A stretch of DNA of 64,000 nucleotides from an uncultured Porphyromonadaceae bacterium (GTDB lineage: Bacteria; Bacteroidota; Bacteroidia; Bacteroidales; Muribaculaceae): positions 19,039-83,038 of the forward strand of contig CALDIF010000066.1 of assembly GCA_937901905.1 (NCBI GenBank). Reading direction: 5' to 3'. Positions within the stretch are counted from its first letter, which is position 1, and every line of letters begins with the position of its first letter. Made by a program: the position numbers and the translations under genes. The notes under the pieces are model-generated. The model was not told the origin of the DNA and did no database searches. It was given only the letters and a program-made list of their open reading frames with translations. This document shows positions 44,892-51,670 of this stretch, one piece after another.

Positions 44892-45722
44892 ATGAGGAAA
44901 ACAAAAACCATTTTTGCGGTGATGATGCTGCTTTTAGCCCTGCAGGCGGGCGGTGTAACCGCTGACCTCGACGGCAACGGTGTTGTTGATGCCGGTCTGC
45001 CACTTGAAGCCTCCACGGTGACTCCCGGCGTGATGACTTATACCGTCAATGGTGTGAGTTTCACGATGGTGCCGGTCACCGGTGGAACGTTCACTATGGG
45101 AGCGACTGCCGAGCAAGGCACTGATGCCGGTAGTGACGAGAAACCGACACACTTGGTGACCTTGAGCGATTACTACATCGGCGAGACCGAGGTTACCGAG
45201 GGGCTGTGGCAGGCGGTGATGGGGTCGAATCCCAGTTACGACGTCCGTGGAAGCAACATTCCCGTGGAGCGAGTCAGTTGGGATGATTGCCAAACCTTTA
45301 TCAGCAAGTTAAACACATTGACCGGCAAGCAGTTTCGTTTACCCACCGAGGCTGAGTGGGAGTATGCGGCACGCGGAGGCAGCGAGAGTGCCGATTATAA
45401 ATATGCCGGAAGCAATAAAATCGGTGAGGTGGCATGGATGGCCGTTAACAGTTACGAACAAAAACATCCAGTAGCCACCAAGGAGCCCAACGAGTTGGGA
45501 CTATATGACATGAGCGGTAACGTGTGGGAATGGTGTCAGGACTGGTATGGCAGTTATAGCAGCGATTCGCAGACGGACCCCACCGGACCGTCTTCGGGCT
45601 CTTACCGCGTGAACCGCGGTGGCTGTTGGTTCGACAGCGCGAGGTACTGCCGCGTTTCGTTCCGGGGCTTCGACACGCCGACGCGCCGGGGCAGCGACCT
45701 CGGGCTGCGCCTTGCCCTTTAG
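44892..45722 (+). CDS. Secreted SUMF1/FGE-fold (C-type lectin) protein with DGR-like variable C-terminus
   Basis: This is a 276-residue exported protein. The signal peptide is followed by a truncated dockerin-like calcium loop, DLDGNGVVD (about 25-33). The formylglycine-generating-enzyme fold runs from about 50 to the end: VPVTGGTFTMGATAEQG, PTHLVTLSDYYIGETEVTEG, PVERVSWDDCQTFISKLN, FRLPTEAEWEYAARGG, NELGLYDMSGNVWEWCQDWY and a C-terminus in GLRLAL. The paired cysteines of true FGE are not evident, so it is more likely a binding protein. Residues 247-269 hold twelve candidate variable positions, all NNC codons, as in proteins diversified by DGRs. The start is ATG 44892; an upstream TTG in frame is not needed. 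Confidence 0.88.
   Translation: MRKTKTIFAVMMLLLALQAGGVTADLDGNGVVDAGLPLEASTVTPGVMTYTVNGVSFTMVPVTGGTFTMGATAEQGTDAGSDEKPTHLVTLSDYYIGETEVTEGLWQAVMGSNPSYDVRGSNIPVERVSWDDCQTFISKLNTLTGKQFRLPTEAEWEYAARGGSESADYKYAGSNKIGEVAWMAVNSYEQKHPVATKEPNELGLYDMSGNVWEWCQDWYGSYSSDSQTDPTGPSSGSYRVNRGGCWFDSARYCRVSFRGFDTPTRRGSDLGLRLAL
45606..45722 (+). other. Candidate DGR variable region (VR)
   Basis: The last 39 codons fit the pattern of a retroelement-diversified repeat. Codons at residues 247, 248, 249, 252, 257, 259, 260, 261, 265, 267, 268 and 269 read TTC, GAC, AGC, TAC, TTC, GGC, TTC, GAC, CGC, GGC, AGC and GAC. Each could derive from AAC by changes at A only. The fixed frame between them (WxxxARxCRVSxR, NLGLRLAL-like end) is invariant in such proteins. 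The terminal GC-rich stretch CTCGGGCTGCGCCTTGCCC would serve as the homing-initiation site. No template repeat or reverse transcriptase gene was recognised in the window. Confidence 0.55.
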
Positions 45723-45746
45723 TTCCCCCCCTTTCACGATTGTTCA

Positions 45747-45809
45747 GGCTTGACCGCGACCGGCTTGCGCGGCGCAGCGTAAGCCGCGCGCAAGTCACGC
45801 GGTCAAGCC
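45747..45809 (+). repeat. Long hairpin just after the variable gene
   Basis: GGCTTGACCGCG (45747-45758) pairs perfectly with CGCGGTCAAGCC (45798-45809). Inside, CTTGCGCGGC (45764-45773) pairs with GCCGCGCGCAAG (45783-45794) with a two-base bulge. It begins 24 nt after the stop codon. Cruciform-forming repeats are known just downstream of variable regions in characterised DGRs, where they aid target homing. It could also simply terminate transcription, although no T-run follows. Confidence 0.8.
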
Positions 45810-45887
45810 ACCGGCTGTGTTCAGTGAAGTGCGACCTCACAAATGTCGTGGAGTGGTGGCGTGGATAGGCAGTGAGCCGTCATCAAT

Positions 45888-45944
45888 GCCGTTAATGTAG
45901 CCGACGTGAATATCATTCTCAATTACATCTTGGAGCATTCGTGA
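45888..45944 (+). pseudogene. Dockerin-repeat remnant
   Basis: This short frame reads AVNVADVNIILNYILEHS and then a stop. That is the second half of a dockerin-type repeat, almost identical to NVADVNIIL in the CotH-family protein at 10880. An in-frame stop lies 15 bp upstream (45873-45875), and no start or signal peptide precedes it. It looks like the tail of a lost or recombined dockerin protein. Confidence 0.65.
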
Positions 45945-45963
45945 ACTGTTTCTCGTAAATAAT

Positions 45964-46340
45964 CTCGACCGAAGGTCGAGCATCTGTGTAACCCCGTTTG
46001 GAGCGCGATAGCGCGACAAGCGGGGCAGCACACACGCTACACTGTCGCCCGACGGGCGACTCATCTGCCGAGATACGGCATGAGCAGATGGGTCGGCTTT
46101 CAGCCGACTTCACTCTCATTCACCATGCCCACGGTGTCGCTGCGCTCCACCGCGGGTTACACAGATTACTCGCCCTTTGGGCGAGACGGCTGTTGCCGAC
46201 AACTATGGATAGTGATGAAGTTCCTCTACGAGGCACTTACCTCGTGCCACCGCTTTCACCAAGCGTCGCACATCTTCGACGTGCTCGCATGGTGTTACCG
46301 ACAAAGTCGGGTCTCCGACTCGCCTGACCTCTCCGAGGTC
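45964..46340. repeat. Cluster of short three-base-loop hairpins, non-coding
   Basis: Within 380 bp at least seven short inverted repeats with loops of three or four bases occur, each with a different stem: 45964-45980 (CTCGACC/GGTCGAG), 46002-46013 (GCGC/GCGC), 46044-46060 (GTCGCCC/GGGCGAC), 46092-46108 (GTCGGCT/AGCCGAC), 46169-46185 (CTCGCCC/GGGCGAG), 46298-46310 (CCGAC/GTCGG) and 46326-46340 (GACCTC/GAGGTC). CCTC/GAGG at 46223-46233 may be another. No convincing coding frame covers the region. Purpose unknown. Confidence 0.75.
46044..46130 (+). repeat. 87-bp duplicated unit, copy 1
   Basis: This unit aligns without gaps to 46413-46499. It begins with hairpin GTCGCCC-GAC-GGGCGAC, has a 12-bp spacer unlike copy 2, then a 26-bp core starting ATACGGCATGAGCAGATGGG that is identical in both, and ends through hairpin GTCGGCT-TTC-AGCCGAC. 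Confidence 0.85.
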
Positions 46341-46412
46341 ATCATCTCACGTAAACCCTTGTAATTCGTGAAATTCGTAGTTAATTTCTTGTCCGACCTG
46401 TCACACGGCATC

Positions 46413-46499
46413 GTCGCCTGACGGGCGACCCGGCGGGCGACATACGGCATGAGCAGATGGGTCGGCTGTCAGCCGACGTCACCCTCAGTCACCCTGCCC
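46413..46499 (+). repeat. 87-bp duplicated unit, copy 2
   Basis: This is the second copy of the 46044-46130 unit. The first hairpin has one C-to-T change that turns a C-G pair into T-G. The second hairpin has loop GTC instead of TTC with identical stem. Between the copies lie other small hairpins and a direct repeat AATTCGT near 46363-46377. The remaining sequence up to the fur promoter holds no gene. Confidence 0.85.
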
Positions 46500-46593
46500 G
46501 GAGAAGTCCCGTTTCGGGGTGCAAAATTAAACAATCTGCGCCATTTTGTATGGCAAAAAGTCAAAAACATGCTCGCGGTACAATAAAAATTTG

Positions 46594-46601
46594 TAATTTT
46601 G
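46594..46601 (+). promoter_or_regulatory. -7 element for the Fur-family gene
   Basis: TAATTTTG ends 4 bp before the ATG at 46606. The predicted transcript would start at the start codon, so the gene may be leaderless. No good -33 element is seen. Confidence 0.5.
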
Positions 46602-46605
46602 TCAC

Positions 46606-47088
46606 ATGAAGCACAAGCAATCAAACGGTGATGTTGACACGGATATTGTGGCTCGCTTCGGACGATACCTGACCGACAACGGCAAGCGTCGCACCCCCGA
46701 GCGCGATGCCCTCGTCACAGTCATCGCTTCGCTGAAAAAAGTCTTCACGCTCGACATGTTGGTCGAGGCTTTGAAGTCAAGTGATATAGGCTCGTTATCC
46801 ACCTCGACAGTCTATAGCAACCTTGACTTGCTTGTTGAGACCGGCATTATCACACGGCTGCACTTCGACGGACTGCCGGTTCACTATATTGTCACGCCCG
46901 AGTTGCCGCAGTCTTACCTCGTGTGCACGTCGTGCGGAAGGGTCAAGACCGTTACCGACAAACACTTGATTGCATTCATGAACACTCGTCGCTACCCCGC
47001 CTTCTCGGCATCGAGTTACTCGCTCACGTTGTACGGAACTTGTAACGGTTGTGCCCGGCGACAACGACGACAAGAGATAAAACCATAG
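46606..47088 (+). CDS. Fur-family transcriptional regulator
   Basis: This 160-residue metal-dependent repressor is of the Fur/PerR/Zur family. The N-terminal winged helix has RRTPERDALVTVIASLKKVFTLDMLVEAL and STSTVYSNLDLLVETGIITRL. The dimerisation domain carries the structural zinc site CTSCGRVK and CNGC. The regulatory metal site has fewer histidines than typical Fur (HFDGLPVHYIV has two), so the sensed metal or peroxide cannot be assigned. It lies 82 bp before a DUF1015 gene. From memory, a fur-like gene near DUF1015 and hisS is a familiar Bacteroidales arrangement, often with purA, which is absent here. Confidence 0.92.
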   Translation: MKHKQSNGDVDTDIVARFGRYLTDNGKRRTPERDALVTVIASLKKVFTLDMLVEALKSSDIGSLSTSTVYSNLDLLVETGIITRLHFDGLPVHYIVTPELPQSYLVCTSCGRVKTVTDKHLIAFMNTRRYPAFSASSYSLTLYGTCNGCARRQRRQEIKP

Positions 47089-47170
47089 GTGCGAGTGACA
47101 CCACCGGTCAACGCGTTAAAAGCAAACACATCGCCCCCCACTCGGGCGACATAAAAACAAACTGAATATC

Positions 47171-48415
47171 ATGGCAAGAGTAAAACCATTTGCAGCACTG
47201 CGTCCGCCACGCGACCTCGTCGAGCGTGTGGCATCGCGCCCCTACGACGTGTTGTCTTCCGACGAAGCAAGAGCCGAGGCTGCCGGCAACGAGATGTCGT
47301 TATATCACATTATCAAACCCGAGATTGATTTCACCGACGGCACCGGCGAGCACGATGACAAGGTGTACGACCGCGCTGTCGAGAACTTCGCCCATTTTCG
47401 CCGCGAGGGTTGGCTGGTGAGAGACGACAGCGAGTCTTATTATATTTACGCTCAAACGATGGACGGTCGCCGACAGTTCGGCATCGTCGTTGCCGCCGAT
47501 GTTGAAGATTACCTGAAAGGCAAAATCAAGAAGCATGAGTTAACACGACGTGAGAAAGAGGCCGACCGTATGCGTCACATTCTCGTCAATCGCGCCAACA
47601 TAGAGCCGGTGTTTCTCGCCTTCCCCGACAACGAGGTTCTTGCTCGCGTCATTAACGACACGGCCGGCAGTCGACCGGAATACGATTTTGTTGCCGATGA
47701 CGGCATCGGTCACACCCTGTGGCGCATCACCGACCCGGCAACAATCGACGTGATAACAAAGGCTTTTGCCGATATTCCCTATCTCTACATTGCCGATGGG
47801 CACCACCGCACGGCAGCCGCTGCCCATGTGGGCGAGCAATTGGCACAGGAAGACCCGCATCACACGGGCAAGGAGGAATATAACTACCTTCTCGCCGTGT
47901 GTTTCCCTCAAAGTCACTTGCGCGTGATGGACTATAACCGCGTCGTCCGTGACTTGAACGGGTTCACTCCGACACAATTCCTCGATGCCGTGGCATGCCA
48001 CTTTGACGTGGAGTGTAAGGGCACCGAGCCTTACAAACCGACCGCGCTGCACAACTTTGCGCTTTACCTTGACGGCAAGTGGTACTCACTCACAGCCCAT
48101 GCCGACACCGTTGATGACAGCGACCCCATCGGCGTGCTTGATGTCACAGTGTCGTCCAATCTTATCTTGCGGGACATTCTCGGCATCGAAGACCTACGCA
48201 CCAGCCACCGCATAGACTTCGTGGGAGGAATTCGAGGCTTGGGCGAACTGCAACGGCGCGTCAACTCGGGAGAAATGGTGATGGCATTGGCTCTATACCC
48301 CGTCACAATGCAGCAGATTATTGACATTGCCGACACCGGAAACATCATGCCACCCAAGGCAACGTGGTTTGAACCCAAATTGCGCTCGGGACTTGTAATC
48401 CACACGCTTGATTAA
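47171..48415 (+). CDS. DUF1015 family protein
   Basis: This 414-residue cytoplasmic protein belongs to a widespread but uncharacterised family. Signatures: N-terminal KPFAALRPPRDLVERVASRPYDVL, then YYIYAQTMDGRRQFGIV, the central YIADGHHRTAAAA motif that names a related group, and a C-terminal GGIRGLGELQRRVNSG with TWFEPKLRSGLVIH at the end. In some anaerobes such genes neighbour serine or amino-acid metabolism genes, but no reaction is established. It lies between the Fur-family gene and hisS in the same direction. Confidence 0.92.
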   Translation: MARVKPFAALRPPRDLVERVASRPYDVLSSDEARAEAAGNEMSLYHIIKPEIDFTDGTGEHDDKVYDRAVENFAHFRREGWLVRDDSESYYIYAQTMDGRRQFGIVVAADVEDYLKGKIKKHELTRREKEADRMRHILVNRANIEPVFLAFPDNEVLARVINDTAGSRPEYDFVADDGIGHTLWRITDPATIDVITKAFADIPYLYIADGHHRTAAAAHVGEQLAQEDPHHTGKEEYNYLLAVCFPQSHLRVMDYNRVVRDLNGFTPTQFLDAVACHFDVECKGTEPYKPTALHNFALYLDGKWYSLTAHADTVDDSDPIGVLDVTVSSNLILRDILGIEDLRTSHRIDFVGGIRGLGELQRRVNSGEMVMALALYPVTMQQIIDIADTGNIMPPKATWFEPKLRSGLVIHTLD

Positions 48416-48486
48416 CGACGGGATTATACAATGTTCACCGGTCGTCAAGACTACGTAGGGACAATCAATAACAGATTATAACACCA

Positions 48487-49848
48487 ATGGCTCAGAAACC
48501 ATCAATACCCAAAGGGACCCGCGACTTCTCGCCTGCCGAGATGGCGCGACGCAACTTTATCTTCAACACTATACGCGAGGTGTTCTCGCTATACGGTTAC
48601 AGCCCTATCGAAACCCCCTCAATGGAAAACTTGTCAACACTCATGGGCAAGTACGGTGACGAGGGAGACAAACTGTTATTTAAAATACTCAACAGCGGCG
48701 ACTACCTGCGCGACGCGCCCGATGAGTTGCTCACCGCTCACGACTCGCAGCACCTCACCTCGCACATCAGCGAGAAGGGACTCCGTTACGACTTGACCGT
48801 TCCGTTTGCCCGTTACGTTGTGCAACACCGCGCCGAACTCACCATGCCGTTCAAGCGTTACCAGTTACAACCGGTGTGGCGTGCCGACCGTCCGCAGCGC
48901 GGACGGTATCGCGAGTTCTACCAGTGTGATGCCGACGTGGTGGGTAGCGACTCGTTACTGAACGAGGTCGAACTACTGTCGCTCATCGACGAGGTGATGA
49001 CACGCTTGGGTATCAACGTGACAATCAAGATTAACAACCGCAAGTTGCTCACCGCCGTTGCCGAGGTCATCGGAGCACCCGACCGCGTGGTTGACATCAC
49101 TGTCACCATCGACAAGATTGACAAGATGGGGCTTGATAAAGTCAATGCCGAGTTGCTTGACAAGGGCTTGACACAAGAGGCTGTCGATGCCTTGCAGCCG
49201 TTGTTGACGACGACCGGCAGTAACGAAGTGCGTCTGGAAATGATGCGCAATATGGTCGGACACACCGTTGCCGGCGAAAAGGGACTGCAAGAAATAGAAT
49301 TTGTCCTTAACCACGTGACCGCCCTCTCGCTACACTCGACGGTCGAACTCGACGTGTCGTTGGCGCGTGGGCTCAACTATTACACCGGCACCATCATTGA
49401 GGTGAAAGCACGCGATGTGGAAATAGGCAGTATTACCGGTGGGGGACGCTACGACAATCTCACCGGCGTATTCGGCATGGACGGATTGTCGGGAGTGGGC
49501 ATCAGTTTCGGAGCCGACCGCATTTATGACGTGATGACTGCTCTTAACCTCTTCCCGGCCGACACGGCAACGACGGTGAAAGTGATGTTCGTCAACTTCG
49601 GCGACAACGAGGCGGCTCGCGCTTTACAGTTGATGCGCGACCTGCGCGCCGCCGGCGTGGCATGCGAACTCTATCCCGATGCCGTCAAGGTTAAAAAACA
49701 GTTTTCTTACGCCGGCGACAAGCATGTCCCCTATGTGGTCATCATTGGCGAGCGGGAACTTGCCGAGGGCACAGTCACCGTCAAGGACATGACCACAGGC
49801 ACTCAATCGACCGTCGAAGCCGACCGCCTGCGTCATCTTTTCGACTGA
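48487..49848 (+). CDS. hisS: Histidyl-tRNA synthetase
   Basis: This is a 453-residue class II aminoacyl-tRNA synthetase. Motif 1 region: [17 protein letters not shown]. Motif 2: [20 protein letters not shown] with QCDADVVG. Histidine-specific motifs: [15 protein letters not shown] and [13 protein letters not shown]. Motif 3: [16 protein letters not shown]-terminal anticodon-binding domain (about 360-453) is complete. The start at 48487 gives the usual N-terminus (PSIPKGTRD). It follows the DUF1015 gene by 71 bp. Confidence 0.97.
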   Translation: MAQKPSIPKGTRDFSPAEMARRNFIFNTIREVFSLYGYSPIETPSMENLSTLMGKYGDEGDKLLFKILNSGDYLRDAPDELLTAHDSQHLTSHISEKGLRYDLTVPFARYVVQHRAELTMPFKRYQLQPVWRADRPQRGRYREFYQCDADVVGSDSLLNEVELLSLIDEVMTRLGINVTIKINNRKLLTAVAEVIGAPDRVVDITVTIDKIDKMGLDKVNAELLDKGLTQEAVDALQPLLTTTGSNEVRLEMMRNMVGHTVAGEKGLQEIEFVLNHVTALSLHSTVELDVSLARGLNYYTGTIIEVKARDVEIGSITGGGRYDNLTGVFGMDGLSGVGISFGADRIYDVMTALNLFPADTATTVKVMFVNFGDNEAARALQLMRDLRAAGVACELYPDAVKVKKQFSYAGDKHVPYVVIIGERELAEGTVTVKDMTTGTQSTVEADRLRHLFD

Positions 49849-49890
49849 ACCGAGCGCAAGTTCTTCAAGAAACTCTTATTTTTTAACTTT

Positions 49891-49922
49891 TTTGGTGTAT
49901 TCAATAATTTGTTGTACATTTG
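49891..49922 (+). promoter_or_regulatory. Promoter for the secreted endonuclease-fold gene
   Basis: TTTG (49891-49894) and TACATTTG (49915-49922) are 20 bp apart, a consensus Bacteroidetes promoter. The leader to ATG 49981 is about 53 nt. Confidence 0.75.
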
Positions 49923-49980
49923 CGGTCAACCATGTTTCCTTTTCAAGACTAATTAACAACGACAACATAATACCAACGAG

Positions 49981-51081
49981 ATGAAACGACTGTTATTGAT
50001 TGCGCTCACGGCACTTCTTGTACTGCCCGCTATCGCGCAAGAGCGTCGCTACCAGATGTACGGCGTCATGTTCTACAACCTTGAGAACCTGTTTGACACC
50101 ATCAACAACAATGGTGTCTATGACCTTGAATTCTCGCCCGACGGTGCTCGCCAATGGAATAACGAGAAATATTGGAAAAAACAGCACAACCTCGCGTGGG
50201 CAATCAGCCAAATCGTCACACCCGGCACGCCCGACGGACCGGCATTGATTGGCGTTAGCGAGATTGAGAATATCACCGTGCTTGAGGATCTTGTTCGCGA
50301 GCCCGAAATCAAGAACCGCCGTTATCAAATCGTTCACCATGACGGTCCCGATCGCCGCGGTGTCGATGTGGGTTTGCTATATAACCCTCGCGTGTTCAAG
50401 GTGCTCAATGTGACCAACCAACGATTGGGCAAGAAATACTTCGAATTGGCAGGCTACAAGGAGCAGTATGAGCACCAATACGAGGCAACGGGCTATCAGT
50501 TCCGCACTCGTGACCAGTTGTGCGTCACCGGAATGCTCGCCGGCGAGAAAGTCAGCGTGCTCGTCAATCACTGGCCCAGCCGCTTGGGCGGTGAGGAACA
50601 AAGCAGTTGGTTGCGCGAGGCAACCGCTGCCATGGCTCGCCACACCATCGACTCGCTACTGCTCGATGACCCCAACCAGGGCATTTTCTTCATGGGTGAC
50701 CTTAACGACGACCCGCAAAACCGCAGTTGCGCCGTCACTCTCGATGCCAAGCGCGAGGCAAAGGATTGCAAAGTGGTTAACGACCTTTACAACCCGTGGT
50801 GGAAAATGCTTGACAAGGGCATCGGCACACTCGCTTATCGCGGCAACTGGAACTTGTTCGACCAAATTATCTTCAACGGATATTTCATGAAGAACAAGGA
50901 TACAAAGGAGAAGCCACAGTTGACCTTCAGCCGTGCCGAAGTGCTCAACCGTGACTTCCTCAAGACCACCGAGGGCGACCGACAGGGTTACCCCTTGCGC
51001 ACTTATTCCGGTGGTGTATTCCTCAATGGATATAGCGACCACTTCCCCACGATCATCTATCTGGTGAAAGAAGTGAGGTAA
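49981..51081 (+). CDS. Secreted endonuclease/exonuclease/phosphatase family protein
   Basis: This 366-residue exported protein has a signal peptide ending AIAQ near residue 20. The EEP fold is shown by MFYNLENLFDTIN (conserved Asn), GVSEIENITVLEDL (metal-binding Glu), VNHWPSRLGGE (His and Arg), FMGDLNDDPQN (Asp and Asn) and YSDHFPTIIYLV (catalytic Asp-His). The family includes DNases, sphingomyelinases and sugar-phosphatases, so the substrate is open. It ends 7 bp before the convergent carbonic-anhydrase-like gene. Confidence 0.92.
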   Translation: MKRLLLIALTALLVLPAIAQERRYQMYGVMFYNLENLFDTINNNGVYDLEFSPDGARQWNNEKYWKKQHNLAWAISQIVTPGTPDGPALIGVSEIENITVLEDLVREPEIKNRRYQIVHHDGPDRRGVDVGLLYNPRVFKVLNVTNQRLGKKYFELAGYKEQYEHQYEATGYQFRTRDQLCVTGMLAGEKVSVLVNHWPSRLGGEEQSSWLREATAAMARHTIDSLLLDDPNQGIFFMGDLNDDPQNRSCAVTLDAKREAKDCKVVNDLYNPWWKMLDKGIGTLAYRGNWNLFDQIIFNGYFMKNKDTKEKPQLTFSRAEVLNRDFLKTTEGDRQGYPLRTYSGGVFLNGYSDHFPTIIYLVKEVR

Positions 51082-51088
51082 CGTTGCC

Positions 51089-51601
51089 TTAATCGTACCA
51101 ACGGCTATACATCAAGTAATTAGCCGCAATCTTAACGTTGATCTCGCTCGCTTGGGCGGGATCAACCATTTTTTTAAACTTGGCGGGACTGCCTGCCCAC
51201 AACTCGTGGGCACCCACCTTGGTACCACCGAGCACCACACTGCCGGCGGCGATTATTGCCCCCTCACCTATTTCGGCATGGTCAAGAATAATGCTACCCA
51301 TGCCGATGAGAGCCATGTCGGCAATCTTGGCTCCGTGAATTACCACGTTGTGACCTATCGACACGTCGTTGCCGATCTCGGTCACCGATTTCTCGTACAG
51401 GGTGTGTATCGTAGAGTTGTCTTGAATGTTAACGCGATCACCTATTTTAATCGTGTTGACATCACCGCGCAACACGGCACCGAACCACACGCTGCAATCC
51501 TTGCCCATTGTCACGTCGCCAACCACGGTGGCGTTGTCGGCGAGAAAAGTACCCTCGCCTATTTCCGGGGTGTAACCCCTAACTGTCTTTATTAATGCCA
51601 T
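51089..51601 (-). CDS. Gamma-carbonic-anhydrase-like left-handed beta-helix protein
   Basis: This 170-residue hexapeptide-repeat protein is of the gamma-carbonic anhydrase/PaaY group. Repeats such as ATVVGDVTMGKDCSVWFGAV and IGMGSIILDHAEIGEGAIIA build the left-handed helix. Zinc-site histidines appear in TIHTLYEKS and IGHNVVIHGAKI. Members may hydrate CO2 or act on acyl-CoA thioesters; activity varies within the family. The gene is separated from the aminopeptidase gene by a hairpin (51621-51654). Confidence 0.93.
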   Translation of the reverse strand: MALIKTVRGYTPEIGEGTFLADNATVVGDVTMGKDCSVWFGAVLRGDVNTIKIGDRVNIQDNSTIHTLYEKSVTEIGNDVSIGHNVVIHGAKIADMALIGMGSIILDHAEIGEGAIIAAGSVVLGGTKVGAHELWAGSPAKFKKMVDPAQASEINVKIAANYLMYSRWYD

Positions 51602-51620
51602 TATTGAATTGTGTCTTATT

Positions 51621-51654
51621 GAAGTGACGATGAAGCCGGCTACATCGTCACTTC
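51621..51654 (-). terminator. Perfect 12-bp hairpin between aminopeptidase P and the carbonic-anhydrase-like gene
   Basis: GAAGTGACGATG (51621-51632) pairs with CATCGTCACTTC (51643-51654) around a ten-base loop. It follows the aminopeptidase stop on the minus strand and comes 20 bp before the next ATG. There is no T-run, so it could partly terminate or stabilise the upstream message. Confidence 0.55.
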
Positions 51655-51670
51655 ACGTTGAATGTTTGTT

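Noticed and set aside
45837..46364. Several small open frames over the hairpin-rich region
   Set aside because: They cross the palindromes and the duplicated unit in different frames, have no motif or consistent start signals, and do not agree between the two repeat copies.
45964..46502. CRISPR-like array
   Set aside because: The repeated feature is structural (different stems, three-base loops). There is no constant repeat with regular spacers, and no cas gene nearby.
44600..46600. Complete DGR cassette with reverse transcriptase, template repeat and accessory gene
   Set aside because: Only a variable-region-like end and a hairpin are seen. No reverse transcriptase frame and no AAC-rich template copy were recognised anywhere in the window.
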